DNA from: an uncultured Sphingomonadaceae bacterium
GTDB taxonomy: Bacteria; Pseudomonadota; Alphaproteobacteria; Sphingomonadales; Sphingomonadaceae
Direction of reading: 5' to 3'
NCBI GenBank assembly: GCA_947494305.1
Contig: CANLUL010000007.1
Coordinates: 1 to 38,858, forward strand
DNA: 38,858 bases
Shown: piece after piece, positions 1-8,661 of the stretch
Layout of the letters: every line of letters starts with the position of its first letter
Position numbering within the stretch: position 1 is the first letter of the stretch
Made by a program: the position numbers and the translations under genes
Notes under the pieces: model-generated
Seen by the model: only the letters and a program-made list of their open reading frames with translations
Told to the model about the DNA's origin: nothing
The model's database searches: none

Positions 1-6
1 ATTAAG

Positions 7-282
7 CTATCGCTTCACCTTTCCGAACAGCTCCACAAGCTCATCAAACTTTTCTTTCTGCTCTGTCTCATCCCCAGACGAAATTGCCTCGGCAACACAA
101 CAGGCCGCGTGATCCTTGAGTATTTGATCTTCGACTTTCGACAGCGCCGATTTCACCGCCTGCATCTGGGTTAGGATGTCCATGCAATAGCGATCTTCCT
201 CAACCATGCTGGCTATACCGCGCACTTGCCCCTCGATACGTTTCAGTCGGTTAAGCTTATCCTTGTGGGTTACCGATGGCAT
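7..282 (-). CDS. csoR: CsoR-type copper-sensing repressor
   Basis: This 91-aa all-helical protein belongs to the CsoR/RcnR/FrmR (DUF156) repressor family. Such proteins release DNA when they bind metal or another ligand. The N-terminal KLNRLKRIEGQVRGI segment (residues 9-23) is the family signature. Cys33, His58 and Cys62 have the same 25- and 4-residue spacing as the Cu(I) ligands of Mycobacterium tuberculosis CsoR, and Tyr32 precedes the first Cys. I therefore favour copper over nickel or formaldehyde sensing. The ATG at 282 has a GAAAGGTG ribosome site just upstream. It is divergent from copA, and the 69-bp gap holds a matching operator, so it probably controls itself and the copper operon. 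Confidence 0.93.
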   Translation of the reverse strand: MPSVTHKDKLNRLKRIEGQVRGIASMVEEDRYCMDILTQMQAVKSALSKVEDQILKDHAACCVAEAISSGDETEQKEKFDELVELFGKVKR

Positions 283-300
283 AAATCACCTTTCTATTGA

Positions 301-319
301 TATACCCTATAGGGGTATA
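301..319. promoter_or_regulatory. CsoR operator between csoR and copA
   Basis: TATACCC (301-307) and GGGTATA (313-319) form perfect 7-bp inverted arms around TATAG. The TACCC/GGGTA half-sites are typical of CsoR operators. It lies 33 bp before the copA start and 19 bp before the csoR start, where it could block both promoters. Its function is inferred from position and pattern. Confidence 0.8.
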
Positions 320-351
320 TATACTCCCTTATCACAGGAGTATCAATATCG

Positions 352-2217
352 ATGACCAAAGCGTTCAACAATAGCCTTGCTGACCCAAGCCGCCGGACAT
401 TTGTTCGAAGTCTGGCAAGTTTGGCAGCACTTGCCTCTTTGCCAATGCCTGCATGGGCATCTGGAAAAATGGGGCACAAAATGGGTGGCGCGCTGCGCAA
501 TGGCATGGATGAAGTAGCTGGTCCCAATGTCCATCTCCATATTGCTGATGGCATGTTCCGCACTGACAATCGTTCGGGTCATGGCATTGGATTAAACGGC
601 ACTATTCCCGGACCGCTTATTCGGTTGCGCGAAGGCACACGCGCGAACCTCATGGTGCATAACATGTTGGGTGAAGATAGTAGCGTGCATTGGCATGGGC
701 TGCTGCTGCCATTCCAGTTTGACGGTGTTCCGGGCCTCAGCTTCCCCGGCATCAAACCAGGTGGGAATTTCACAGCTAAATTCGATGTGCGGCAATCGGG
801 CACATATTGGTATCACAGCCATTCGGGTTTGCAGGAACAGATGGGGCATTATGGTCCAATCATCATCGATCCCGAAGGCAAAGACCCGGTGGAGTATGAC
901 CGCGAGCATGTGATCCTTCTCTCAGAATTTGCCGACATGCATCCGCACCAGATCATGAAAAAACTCAAAGTCGCCGAAGGCTATTTCAGCCAGCAAAAGA
1001 CCGCGACGTTTGATGATTATAATATGAACGCAGAAGAACGGCTGATGTGGGGCCGTATGCGGATGATGCCGACCGACATTGCCGATGTGTCCGCTCCCAC
1101 TTATACCTATATGATCAACGGTCACGGCCCGGCAGATGGTTTGGAGCTACCTTTTGAGCCGGGCGAGCGGGTGCGGCTGCGTTTCATTAACGGAAGCGCA
1201 ATGACATTCTTCAATATCCGCATTCCCGGCCTGCCTATGATGGTTGTGCAGGCCGATGGCCAAAATGTGCAGCCTACCGAAGTGGACGAGTTCCAAATTG
1301 GTATAGCTGAAACTTATGATGTGATTGTCACGCCAAAGGCAGGCACATTTGCGCTGGCAGCGGAAAGCATGGACCGTTCCGGCATGGCGCAGGCTGCGCT
1401 CACCTCTCAGCCTGGGAAGAGTGCAATTTTCCCTGAGCTGCGCGATCCGCCGCTACTCTCTATGGTTGATATGGGGCATGGCGGTATGGCCGAGGGCGGA
1501 CATGATGGGCATGGCGGCAGCGGTCATTCGGGACATGGCAGCATGGCCCAGGGGAAAATGGATCACAGCCAGATGGATCATTCTAAAATGAACCATGGTG
1601 CTGCTGACAAGCCTGAACCCGCAATGGATCACTCAGCACATGAAGTAGGCGGCATGCGAATGCGCGATACATCACTGTTGCCCGCGAGTGTGGACGTGAA
1701 TGCGGGTGTCGATATGGTGGCAATGAACCCGCAGGATCGGATGGGTTATCCGGGATTGGGTTTAGACAATGTCCCCCATCGGGTTTTGAACTATGAAATG
1801 CTCCGGGCACTCAAGCCCGACCATAACACCCGTGAACCAGACCGTGAGATGGAGCTTCATCTGACGGGCAATATGGAACGCTATATGTGGTCGTTCGACG
1901 GCAAGAAATATAGTGCCGTGAAAGATAGCCCACTGCGCTTTTCCTATGACGAAAAGGTCAGGGTGAAACTTGTAAACGATACAATGATGGCGCACCCCAT
2001 CCATCTGCATGGTATCTTCTTTGAACTGGTCAATGGAGCTGGTCATGCGCAGCCCAAAAAACATACGGTCATCGTGCAACCGGGCAGCAGCGCAACCTTT
2101 GACGCCACGTTCAACGAGCCGGGTGACTGGGCGTTCCATTGCCATCTGCTTTATCACATGCATGCGGGCATGATGCAGACGGTGAGCGTCGCCTTTCCCG
2201 AAAAGGCAGGCCAATGA
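352..2217 (+). CDS. copA: CopA/PcoA-type multicopper oxidase, Tat-exported
   Basis: This 621-aa periplasmic multicopper oxidase probably oxidises Cu(I) to the less toxic Cu(II) and sequesters copper. A twin-arginine signal is visible (SRRTFVRS, residues 13-20, then a hydrophobic stretch ending PAWA). Cupredoxin copper motifs occur in order: HWHG at 113-116, YHSH at 154-157, HPIHLHG near the C-terminus, and HCHLLYHMHAGM at 596-607, where C597, H602 and M607 fit a type-1 copper site. A Met/His/Gly-rich linker (about residues 375-430), with MDHSQMDHSKM, is typical of the PcoA branch. AGGAG lies 11 bp before the ATG, a rather long spacing. Its stop overlaps copB by four bases, implying translational coupling. 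It is likely derepressed by copper through CsoR. Confidence 0.95.
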   Translation: MTKAFNNSLADPSRRTFVRSLASLAALASLPMPAWASGKMGHKMGGALRNGMDEVAGPNVHLHIADGMFRTDNRSGHGIGLNGTIPGPLIRLREGTRANLMVHNMLGEDSSVHWHGLLLPFQFDGVPGLSFPGIKPGGNFTAKFDVRQSGTYWYHSHSGLQEQMGHYGPIIIDPEGKDPVEYDREHVILLSEFADMHPHQIMKKLKVAEGYFSQQKTATFDDYNMNAEERLMWGRMRMMPTDIADVSAPTYTYMINGHGPADGLELPFEPGERVRLRFINGSAMTFFNIRIPGLPMMVVQADGQNVQPTEVDEFQIGIAETYDVIVTPKAGTFALAAESMDRSGMAQAALTSQPGKSAIFPELRDPPLLSMVDMGHGGMAEGGHDGHGGSGHSGHGSMAQGKMDHSQMDHSKMNHGAADKPEPAMDHSAHEVGGMRMRDTSLLPASVDVNAGVDMVAMNPQDRMGYPGLGLDNVPHRVLNYEMLRALKPDHNTREPDREMELHLTGNMERYMWSFDGKKYSAVKDSPLRFSYDEKVRVKLVNDTMMAHPIHLHGIFFELVNGAGHAQPKKHTVIVQPGSSATFDATFNEPGDWAFHCHLLYHMHAGMMQTVSVAFPEKAGQ

Positions 2218-3122
2218 AAATGAGGCTTCTCGTAATAATGGCTTTGGCCGTGACCTACTCGCCTGCTTTGGCACAAGTGGATCATAGTCAGATGGACCAC
2301 AGCAAAATGGATCATGGCAAGACAGAGAAGACTGACGAAAAGGGGCATGGCGACCATTCAGGCCATGATATGAAGCCTAAGCCTGCGCCACAGCTTAAGC
2401 CAGTAAAATCCGGCCCTCCCAATGCTGCTGACGCGATTTGGGGTGAAGATGCTATGCGGGCATCGCGCAAAGCGCTCTATAATGAACATGGCAATATGTC
2501 GCTCTACTGGTTTCAGGGAGACCGCCTTGAATATCGCGCACGCGAAGGAGAGAATGGCTATCTGTGGGATGTTCAGGGCTATTATGGCAATGACACGGAC
2601 AAATTCTGGTTGAAGAGCGAAGGCGAAGGCAGCTTTGGCGAAGAGATAGAGCAAGCCGAAGTGCAAGCGCTATGGAGCCATGCCATTGGTCCGTTCTTCG
2701 ATTTGCAAGCTGGTGTCAGGCAAGATTTCCACGGACCCGAGCGAACCCATCTTGCGCTGGGTGTGCAAGGGGTCGCACCATATCATTTGGAAATCGATAT
2801 TGCGGGCTTTGTTTCAAACAAAGGTGATGTGACCGCACGTATTGAAGGCGAATATGATCACCGCTTGACGCAAAAAATTATCTTGCAACCACGTGCTGAA
2901 ATCAACCTTTCGGCACAAGATATTCCCGAACTGGAAATTGGTTCGGGTGTCGACAGTATCGAAGCCGGTTTGCGCCTGCGTTATGAAATCACGCCTGAAT
3001 TTGGCCCCTATTTGGGCATCGAGCAGGAATGGAAGCTAGGCGGCAGCCGTGACTTTGCCATAGCCGATGGACAAGACCCCAGCGTCACCAACTATGTCAT
3101 CGGTGTGCGTTTTTGGTTTTAG
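2214..3122 (+). CDS. copB: CopB outer-membrane copper-resistance protein
   Basis: This 302-aa protein matches the CopB/PcoB family (PF05275), an outer-membrane barrel paired with CopA. I start it at the ATG overlapping the copA stop (ATGA) because a typical Sec signal follows (MKMRLLVIMALAV, cleavage near ALA-Q). An upstream in-frame extension would have no signal. Residues 22-70 form a low-complexity Met/His/Lys segment with MDHSKMDHG units, resembling the CopA linker. A barrel domain follows, with alternating strands such as HLALGVQGVAPYHLEIDIAG, ending in Phe (VIGVRFWF), the usual last residue of an outer-membrane barrel. No copC or copD gene is adjacent. Confidence 0.93.
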   Translation: MKMRLLVIMALAVTYSPALAQVDHSQMDHSKMDHGKTEKTDEKGHGDHSGHDMKPKPAPQLKPVKSGPPNAADAIWGEDAMRASRKALYNEHGNMSLYWFQGDRLEYRAREGENGYLWDVQGYYGNDTDKFWLKSEGEGSFGEEIEQAEVQALWSHAIGPFFDLQAGVRQDFHGPERTHLALGVQGVAPYHLEIDIAGFVSNKGDVTARIEGEYDHRLTQKIILQPRAEINLSAQDIPELEIGSGVDSIEAGLRLRYEITPEFGPYLGIEQEWKLGGSRDFAIADGQDPSVTNYVIGVRFWF

Positions 3123-3132
3123 GAGAATTGAA

Positions 3133-3594
3133 ATGAGCGAACATACCGCATCCTGCCATGACCATAAAGACGCCAATCCCTTTGTGACCTCTGCAAAGGC
3201 GACACTCCATTGCCTCACAGGCTGCGTGATCGGCGAGGTATCGGGTTTGATTATAGCTATGGCGCTTGGACTTGGCGTTTGGCCGACAATCATATTGGCA
3301 ACTTCGCTGGCCTATCTATCCGGCTTCACGCTTGGCCTATTGCCTGTAATGCGTGATCAAGACAAAACTTTCATGCAAGCGCTCAAGCTTATCTGGATTG
3401 GCGAAGTCATCTCGATAGGTGTAATGGAGTTAGCCATGAACGCGACTGATTATTATATGGGCGGCATGACAGCAGGCAGCTTGCTAGCCCCGCAATTCTG
3501 GATTGCCATGTTCGCTGCCATTCCGGCTGGATTTATCGCCGCCTGGCCCGTAAATTGGTGGCTACTAAGCCGTGATCTGAAAGCTTGTCACTAA
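3133..3594 (+). CDS. DUF4396 membrane protein, copper operon
   Basis: This 153-aa membrane protein has about four hydrophobic helices and matches my memory of DUF4396 proteins, which often sit beside copper or heavy-metal genes in Proteobacteria. The N-terminus is rich in His and Cys (SEHTASCHDHKD). His/Cys plus GE motifs occur in the first helix (LHCLTGCVIGEVSG) and again near WIGEVISIG, which could line a metal path. AGGAG at 3121-3125 is eight bases before the ATG at 3133. The gene begins 10 nt after copB, so it is in the cop operon. The biochemical role is unknown; copper handling is inferred from context. Confidence 0.82.
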   Translation: MSEHTASCHDHKDANPFVTSAKATLHCLTGCVIGEVSGLIIAMALGLGVWPTIILATSLAYLSGFTLGLLPVMRDQDKTFMQALKLIWIGEVISIGVMELAMNATDYYMGGMTAGSLLAPQFWIAMFAAIPAGFIAAWPVNWWLLSRDLKACH

Positions 3595-3600
3595 AAAGCT

Positions 3601-3715
3601 AATGTCCGCTGTTGGGGCGCAAACCAGACACCAGTCGAGGTCGTTTCTTGCGACAGCAACTGGGCCGATAGCAGACTATCCGATACTAACCGCTATGGAC
3701 GCAAAAGCGGACATT
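3601..3715. repeat. Dispersed intergenic repeat, copy A
   Basis: This 115-bp element is bounded by inverted ends, AATGTCCGCT (3601-3610) and AGCGGACATT (3706-3715). Inside are TTGGGGCGCAA (3612-3622), GGTCGTTTCT (3639-3648) and a small hairpin, GATAG-CAGA-CTATC (3667-3680). The first, third and fourth blocks recur in copy C near 33.7 kb. The GC-rich 11-mer is the exact reverse complement of the one in copies B and C. It begins six bases after the DUF4396 stop, between the copper and kinase modules. Confidence 0.75.
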
Positions 3716-3778
3716 GGTATGTTGTGACGATTATCGTGCACATATTGCCCATCTGACACCTGCCAGAACTAGTCAGAA

Positions 3779-3795
3779 AAAAATGACCCATTTTT
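3779..3795. promoter_or_regulatory. 17-bp palindrome before the exported-protein cluster
   Basis: AAAAATG and CATTTTT are perfect 7-bp arms around ACC, 49 bp before the chosen start of the next gene. This could be an operator or a transcript hairpin. The AT-rich composition makes chance plausible, and no second copy was noticed. Confidence 0.3.
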
Positions 3796-3844
3796 CTCTG
3801 TTTATACGCCTTGGTTATTGGGCGCAGAAAAAATGGGGGATACA

Positions 3845-4771
3845 ATGCTTGGTAAACAGTCATTGGTAAAGGTAATTACTCGCCAAATAGTGGCTCGTAA
3901 ATCACTACCGCTGGTAATAGGTATCACGGTGCTTTCTACCAACGTCAACGCGCAGGGCCTGCGTGTATCGGATGGTTCGGCGACCGAATTAAGCGCGCTG
4001 AGTAGCGGCGAGCAGATTGTAATGGAAAGCCGTGATGGCGCAATCCAGTTTGCGGGCCACGAAATAAACTTATCGGGTTTCAGCGGGATTGCCGGTTACG
4101 CCAGCGATGTCGCCTATTTGGTGACGATCACTGGCACAGCGGAAACCGGCGGTACAAGCGCCAAACGCGGACGGATGTTTCTGATCCCTCCTTTTGGCGC
4201 CGAACCCACGGTGGAACGTTTTGATGCCGGCCGGTTGCGCAATGCATGGGATGATGATGTCAAAGCGACCGCGCCTCAAGTGTACGCATCGCTAGATGAT
4301 CTTGCGAAAGGTCAGGCTACAGGTGTTCTTGTCGGGCGGTTGGGAAGGACCGGCGTCAATGTGAACGCTTTGGGTTCAGCGAAAATGGAAACGGCGCGGC
4401 GCGAAACAATCGGCGGCGCAGCGGTGCAACAAATCCGGTTTTCTCCCGATCAGGCCAATGGCGACCTTGAACGGAACATCGTTACCCGTTTTGTCTCCGC
4501 TCTGGCTGCGGGTGACGAGGAAACAGCGGCACAACTCTTAGACCCGTTGCCATTTGGATATGATGGATTGGGCGACAATGGCGGCGCTGCACGTTTGTTA
4601 ACCGCGCGCGCCCTGATCAACGAGCGTGACTGGGAAAAATTCAGTAACATTGCTCCCAACAAAATCAATGAAACAAGATGGATTTTGGAAACCGACCGTG
4701 ACCAAGCGGTAATCGATTTGCGCCGAACGACGGACTTCGCATTCATTCAAGCTATAGAAGTGGGACAATAA
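3845..4771 (+). CDS. Unknown exported protein, first gene of kinase-linked cluster
   Basis: I do not recognise this 308-aa protein. Starts are possible at 3818 (TTG), 3833 (ATG) and 3845 (ATG). I choose 3845 because GGGGGA (3835-3840) lies four bases upstream and a plausible long Sec signal follows, with a basic start, hydrophobic LPLVIGITVLS, and cleavage near NVNA-Q. The mature part has beta-like stretches (VAYLVTITGT, GRMFLIPPF), then a helical C-terminal third (NIVTRFVSALAAGDEETAAQLLDPLPFGYDG) resembling a small helical repeat region. It ends two bases before the 1291-aa gene, so the two are almost certainly co-transcribed. It is probably periplasmic or surface-associated. Confidence 0.8.
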   Translation: MLGKQSLVKVITRQIVARKSLPLVIGITVLSTNVNAQGLRVSDGSATELSALSSGEQIVMESRDGAIQFAGHEINLSGFSGIAGYASDVAYLVTITGTAETGGTSAKRGRMFLIPPFGAEPTVERFDAGRLRNAWDDDVKATAPQVYASLDDLAKGQATGVLVGRLGRTGVNVNALGSAKMETARRETIGGAAVQQIRFSPDQANGDLERNIVTRFVSALAAGDEETAAQLLDPLPFGYDGLGDNGGAARLLTARALINERDWEKFSNIAPNKINETRWILETDRDQAVIDLRRTTDFAFIQAIEVGQ

Positions 4772-4773
4772 TC

Positions 4774-7700
4774 ATGAGCAATCAACGCACGGATTTTCGC
4801 CGCGTCCTTTACACAGGCGCAGCCATTGCCAGCTTGCTAGCGTCACCAGCCCTTGCGGAGAATGGTGATTCAGAAGCAGTAACCGCAGCTGCAATTTCGA
4901 ACCAAGCAATCAGCAGCCCCACAATCATAGAAGAAACCAACCGCTATGCACTGCGGCTCATGACCCAAATATATGATGGTGTTGAGGACTTCTCTCACAC
5001 CCAGCTGCTTGGCTTTGGCCGTATCCGAAAGGGCAATCGCAGCATCACGCAATTTGATTTCGGTGATGGCACAGTCGTCATCGATGGCGAAACCGGCCTT
5101 GCCGCCAGCCGGTTCATGAATGTGAGTTCGACGGAGAAAGCTGTCGTTTACAATTATGATACGAAGACCATCTCTGGCGAATCAGAAATCGCCAGTTTCC
5201 ATAACCGCTATGTCCGGCCATGGCTCGGGCGGGGTCCGGCATTGGATAGGAATGCAGAATGGACTACGGAGGTTCCGCTATCCGGATTTGGCGTGTTGGG
5301 TTTGACCGACACTGAAGTCAAGATCGCGTTGAGTCGGGAATATTTCGACCATAATGGCCAACAGATGGTGCTGATACATTATGTTATTCCAGCCTTTTCC
5401 TACAGAGCCACCGGAAAGAAAATAGTGCAATGGGGTCGCGGGATTTCGCTTACTGATCCCTCCTTTTCAAATATTTATCTGAATTCCATGCTCCACCGCG
5501 CCGTTGTCAGGGAAAACGGGTCTGCGGGAAGACCCTTACGCTATGCCCGGACGATGGTGGCTGCGAACCCCGATGGATCGGCGATGATCGATTATCGCGA
5601 TGTCCCGCAACTACAGCAATATGTTGATGAATTCTTCAGCCCAGAAGCGATGCGCGTCACGCCAATTGGAGGGGAAGCACGTCCGTCTGACCGACGGTCA
5701 TTGGCGCTCGCCAAGAATATGGATTTGCTGGCCTTGTCGATTGGTGAGGACGGCGCAAACGATGTACCCATTACCGCCGGAGCTCAGGGAAGCGGAGATC
5801 GCGGAACGGAAGTTTCGACGAGCTTGGGCGCAAGAGCGTTTACCGATCCCTCGTCTCCCGCGTTTACTCGGCCACAAAGCAACGATCTGGCTGCTGAAGA
5901 GGTGGTCGATATCCGTTCCGGGGGATCAAGCGATGCGCTGAGCAACACATTCCAAGGAAATGGCAATGGCGGGACTAATGAGACGACAGGGTTAGGCGCT
6001 CGTGATTTCACCAACCCGTCGTCCCCCGTCTTTACGCGGCCACAGGACAGTGATCTGGTTGCGGAGGAAGTCGTCGATACTCGATCCGGATCAAGCTCAG
6101 GCGACTTCGCTGTCTCGCCTGAAACTTTAAGAAGTCTTGACGAAAGCCGAAATGACGGCGGTGATCCAATCAGAGATGCGTTGAACCGGGTTCAAGGCGG
6201 CGGAAGCGATCTCACCTTCGGGAACCCAGAACCGCAGAATAGCAAGGACAAGCCGGCTTCCACGCTCGATACTGTAGAAGCCACCGGGAATGTGCTGAAC
6301 ACAGGGTTAGGTTACGCGGACAAAACCAATGCTATCAGCGGAGGGCTCCTTGCTACCGAAACGGTGCGCCTTGCGAACCTCGCGAAGGATTTGGGCGGAA
6401 AGATCAACACCGCTGCGGAAAGCTACCGGCAAGCATCGGCTAGATTGAAACAATCCGGCAAAGTTACTCTCAAATTGATGCCGCAGGCTCAAATAATATT
6501 GGACCGCTATGTCAATACAACCAATGAGCTGGGCTTATTAGAGAAACAACTCGATGCCTTCTCCTCCAATCTCGCCAATGTGGCCAAGCAAGGTGGTACT
6601 ATTACCCCGGAAAACATGGTCGATGCCAACAATTTGGTCAGCAAATACAATGATCTCCATGAAACTGCCGAGTCCCAGTTCAAGACTTTTCAGGGCATGG
6701 ACAACAAATATATCGCAACGTTTGATGACACCGACTCTTTCACCGCACGATTGCTGCAAAATGTGGAAGACCGCTCACGCGACCTCTATGACTTGGAAAA
6801 AACCGCAGCCAACTTGGAAAATGAAGCGACCGCGCTGCAAAAATTAGTTCGCCGGGTTCCGACGGAACAATTGCAGGAGGTTCTCGACAAATTCGGTGAC
6901 TCCCCTGCCGGAAAAGTCCTTGATGGGGTCAGTCATGGCATGAATGCCTATACCGTTGGCAAGTCGACCTACAATACCATTGATGCGGCGTATAATGACA
7001 AGAGTTCTGGACAACTGGACTTGGCACGTGACCACAGTTTCAGCGGCCTTGCGCTGGACCTTGCTGCGCTTGCCGGCAATGCCGTAAGCGGCAATGTTTC
7101 AGGTTTCTTAAGTGATGCAGCAGCCATAACCTTCGGTTCGGTTAGCGATATCTTTCTGTCTGGCAAAGCATTGAAAGATACGCATCAGCTCAATGCGCGT
7201 CTTTTGGAACAAACACGCGATATGGATCGCGCGTTAATGGTGAAGCGCCACAAAAAAGTGGTTAGCCTGGGCGAGGAACTTGCAGAAGCCGGTGTTGAAC
7301 TTGCTTCTCTTAAACAAGAAGTCGACGATTCGGTTAAACGGTCCCAAGATCTGCTAGATGAGCGACGGCGCAACCGGGAGGAACTGCGGCGACAGGAGGA
7401 AGAAGATCGTCGCCGTGCAGAAGTAGCAAAACAGGAGCGGGAAACGGAGAATGAACGGCGCAGAACTGCCAATGACCGTTTCAAGGAATCCATGGATCCG
7501 GAATACCCGACAGCCCCTCCGCGGGTTGTCCGCGTCAATGATACGGAAGGCGATGAAGAATATGACGGCCCTCCACCGACGATTTTAACCGACCAGCAAC
7601 TGGCCGTGATAGAACGCGAAAAACGGCGTCAGGAAGCACAAGAAGACCTTGATGCATATCAGAAGCAGAAGCTGGCTGATATGAAGGCGGAAGAGGCCGA

Positions 7701-8649
7701 GCGGGCGAAGAATCCCGGCACTAACGAGTTTCGAACAACAGCATTGGAAACCAGTGAGCTGATCGTCAGCAAATTTGACATGGAGCCTGTGGAATTCGAA
7801 CGTGTGGAATTTGATCCAGTCAGGTTCGACAAAGACGGTGATCTGTTCGATGAGGATGGGAACCTCCGCAAAGTAGGTCCGGATGACTTCAAAATGACAC
7901 CGTTTGATCCGCCAGATATCAGCAAGTTCCCGCCAACGGACCCGGATGACCTGGATGGCTATCCCGGAACCGGCGAATATCCATCCGCGAGCCTGGACAG
8001 CATTAGCGGATCTGCAACCGAACCAGATTTGGACCAATGGGCAGATTGGCTTGCCACACAGGATGTCCGAAAGCTTGAACAACTCGCCAGAGGAGCTGGT
8101 TATCCAAGCCTTGCCTTTGCTTTGGCCAATGCCGAGAGGATCATCAGACAATCCCTGGATTCCGGTTACCGTGCCTATGCCAATCGCGGACCAAATTGTG
8201 CCGGCTACACTGGCTGCACTGGTTCGGTTGGTCCCTGGAGGCTTGCTTACGCAACCATCAGGCTTGGTGATATTTTGGCACAGAGTCGGGGGATATTCTC
8301 GAGCGGAGGGTTTTCCGACATCGGCATTTCCGGTTTCAACCTGATGTATGCGCTGAGAGATTTTGGTATTCAGGACGGCGATTTGATCGACGTAGAAATC
8401 ACCCAGTTTGGTCGCAAAGTATTCACCTTGCGCAATCATTTTCTACTGACCGCCGGCACCAATTTCAGCACCAATCTGCGGCCGGGAGTATCGCAGATGG
8501 TGGTAACCGCACTCAACGAAGGGTCTGCTTCACCAAATACAGCGGCAGTAACCATCAACAATGTTGTGCGCGGGAATGGTGCACAAACCTACTCATTGGA
8601 AACCGGTCAGACTGCAACGTTGCGCATCGAATCAGGCGCGACGGAATAA
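4774..8649 (+). CDS. 1291-aa exported coiled-coil protein, function unknown
   Basis: I do not recognise the family. An N-terminal signal is visible (FRRVLYTGAAIASLLASPALA, residues 8-28). Residues 45-320 look globular. A Ser/Pro/Gly-rich linker follows with a duplicated 39-aa unit at 349-387 and 405-443. Residues 500-800 are mainly helical with a Gly/Ala-rich stretch. Charged coiled coil follows at about 829-910 (very Arg/Glu-rich) and 940-980. An acidic FD/FE-rich segment (about 998-1062) gives way to a C-terminal domain containing CAGYTGC (possible disulfide) and a beta-rich end. It lies between two other exported proteins. A stalk or scaffold in the envelope or at the surface would fit; this is inference from architecture only. 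Confidence 0.88.
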   Translation: MSNQRTDFRRVLYTGAAIASLLASPALAENGDSEAVTAAAISNQAISSPTIIEETNRYALRLMTQIYDGVEDFSHTQLLGFGRIRKGNRSITQFDFGDGTVVIDGETGLAASRFMNVSSTEKAVVYNYDTKTISGESEIASFHNRYVRPWLGRGPALDRNAEWTTEVPLSGFGVLGLTDTEVKIALSREYFDHNGQQMVLIHYVIPAFSYRATGKKIVQWGRGISLTDPSFSNIYLNSMLHRAVVRENGSAGRPLRYARTMVAANPDGSAMIDYRDVPQLQQYVDEFFSPEAMRVTPIGGEARPSDRRSLALAKNMDLLALSIGEDGANDVPITAGAQGSGDRGTEVSTSLGARAFTDPSSPAFTRPQSNDLAAEEVVDIRSGGSSDALSNTFQGNGNGGTNETTGLGARDFTNPSSPVFTRPQDSDLVAEEVVDTRSGSSSGDFAVSPETLRSLDESRNDGGDPIRDALNRVQGGGSDLTFGNPEPQNSKDKPASTLDTVEATGNVLNTGLGYADKTNAISGGLLATETVRLANLAKDLGGKINTAAESYRQASARLKQSGKVTLKLMPQAQIILDRYVNTTNELGLLEKQLDAFSSNLANVAKQGGTITPENMVDANNLVSKYNDLHETAESQFKTFQGMDNKYIATFDDTDSFTARLLQNVEDRSRDLYDLEKTAANLENEATALQKLVRRVPTEQLQEVLDKFGDSPAGKVLDGVSHGMNAYTVGKSTYNTIDAAYNDKSSGQLDLARDHSFSGLALDLAALAGNAVSGNVSGFLSDAAAITFGSVSDIFLSGKALKDTHQLNARLLEQTRDMDRALMVKRHKKVVSLGEELAEAGVELASLKQEVDDSVKRSQDLLDERRRNREELRRQEEEDRRRAEVAKQERETENERRRTANDRFKESMDPEYPTAPPRVVRVNDTEGDEEYDGPPPTILTDQQLAVIEREKRRQEAQEDLDAYQKQKLADMKAEEAERAKNPGTNEFRTTALETSELIVSKFDMEPVEFERVEFDPVRFDKDGDLFDEDGNLRKVGPDDFKMTPFDPPDISKFPPTDPDDLDGYPGTGEYPSASLDSISGSATEPDLDQWADWLATQDVRKLEQLARGAGYPSLAFALANAERIIRQSLDSGYRAYANRGPNCAGYTGCTGSVGPWRLAYATIRLGDILAQSRGIFSSGGFSDIGISGFNLMYALRDFGIQDGDLIDVEITQFGRKVFTLRNHFLLTAGTNFSTNLRPGVSQMVVTALNEGSASPNTAAVTINNVVRGNGAQTYSLETGQTATLRIESGATE
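5818..6102 (+). repeat. Duplicated 39-residue unit inside the 1291-aa protein
   Basis: Two copies start 168 bp (56 codons) apart. Both encode the pattern GLGAR-x-FT-(D/N)-PSSP-x-FTRPQ-x(2)-DL-x-AEEVVD-x-RSG. About three quarters of residues match, while many codons differ synonymously. The duplication is therefore old and the protein motif seems constrained. Glycine/serine-rich spacers follow each unit. Confidence 0.8.
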
Positions 8650-8661
8650 GGGGTTAATCAC

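Noticed and set aside
2139-2213. N-terminal extension of CopB upstream of 2214
   Set aside because: It would bury the Sec signal and overlaps the end of copA in another frame.
5818-6102. CRISPR-like array
   Set aside because: There are only two units, in frame and coding, with diverged DNA. This is a protein repeat.
7585-8439. 284-aa open frame antisense to the 1291-aa gene
   Set aside because: It lacks a signal, domain or convincing ribosome site, while the + strand frame is continuous and well positioned in its operon.
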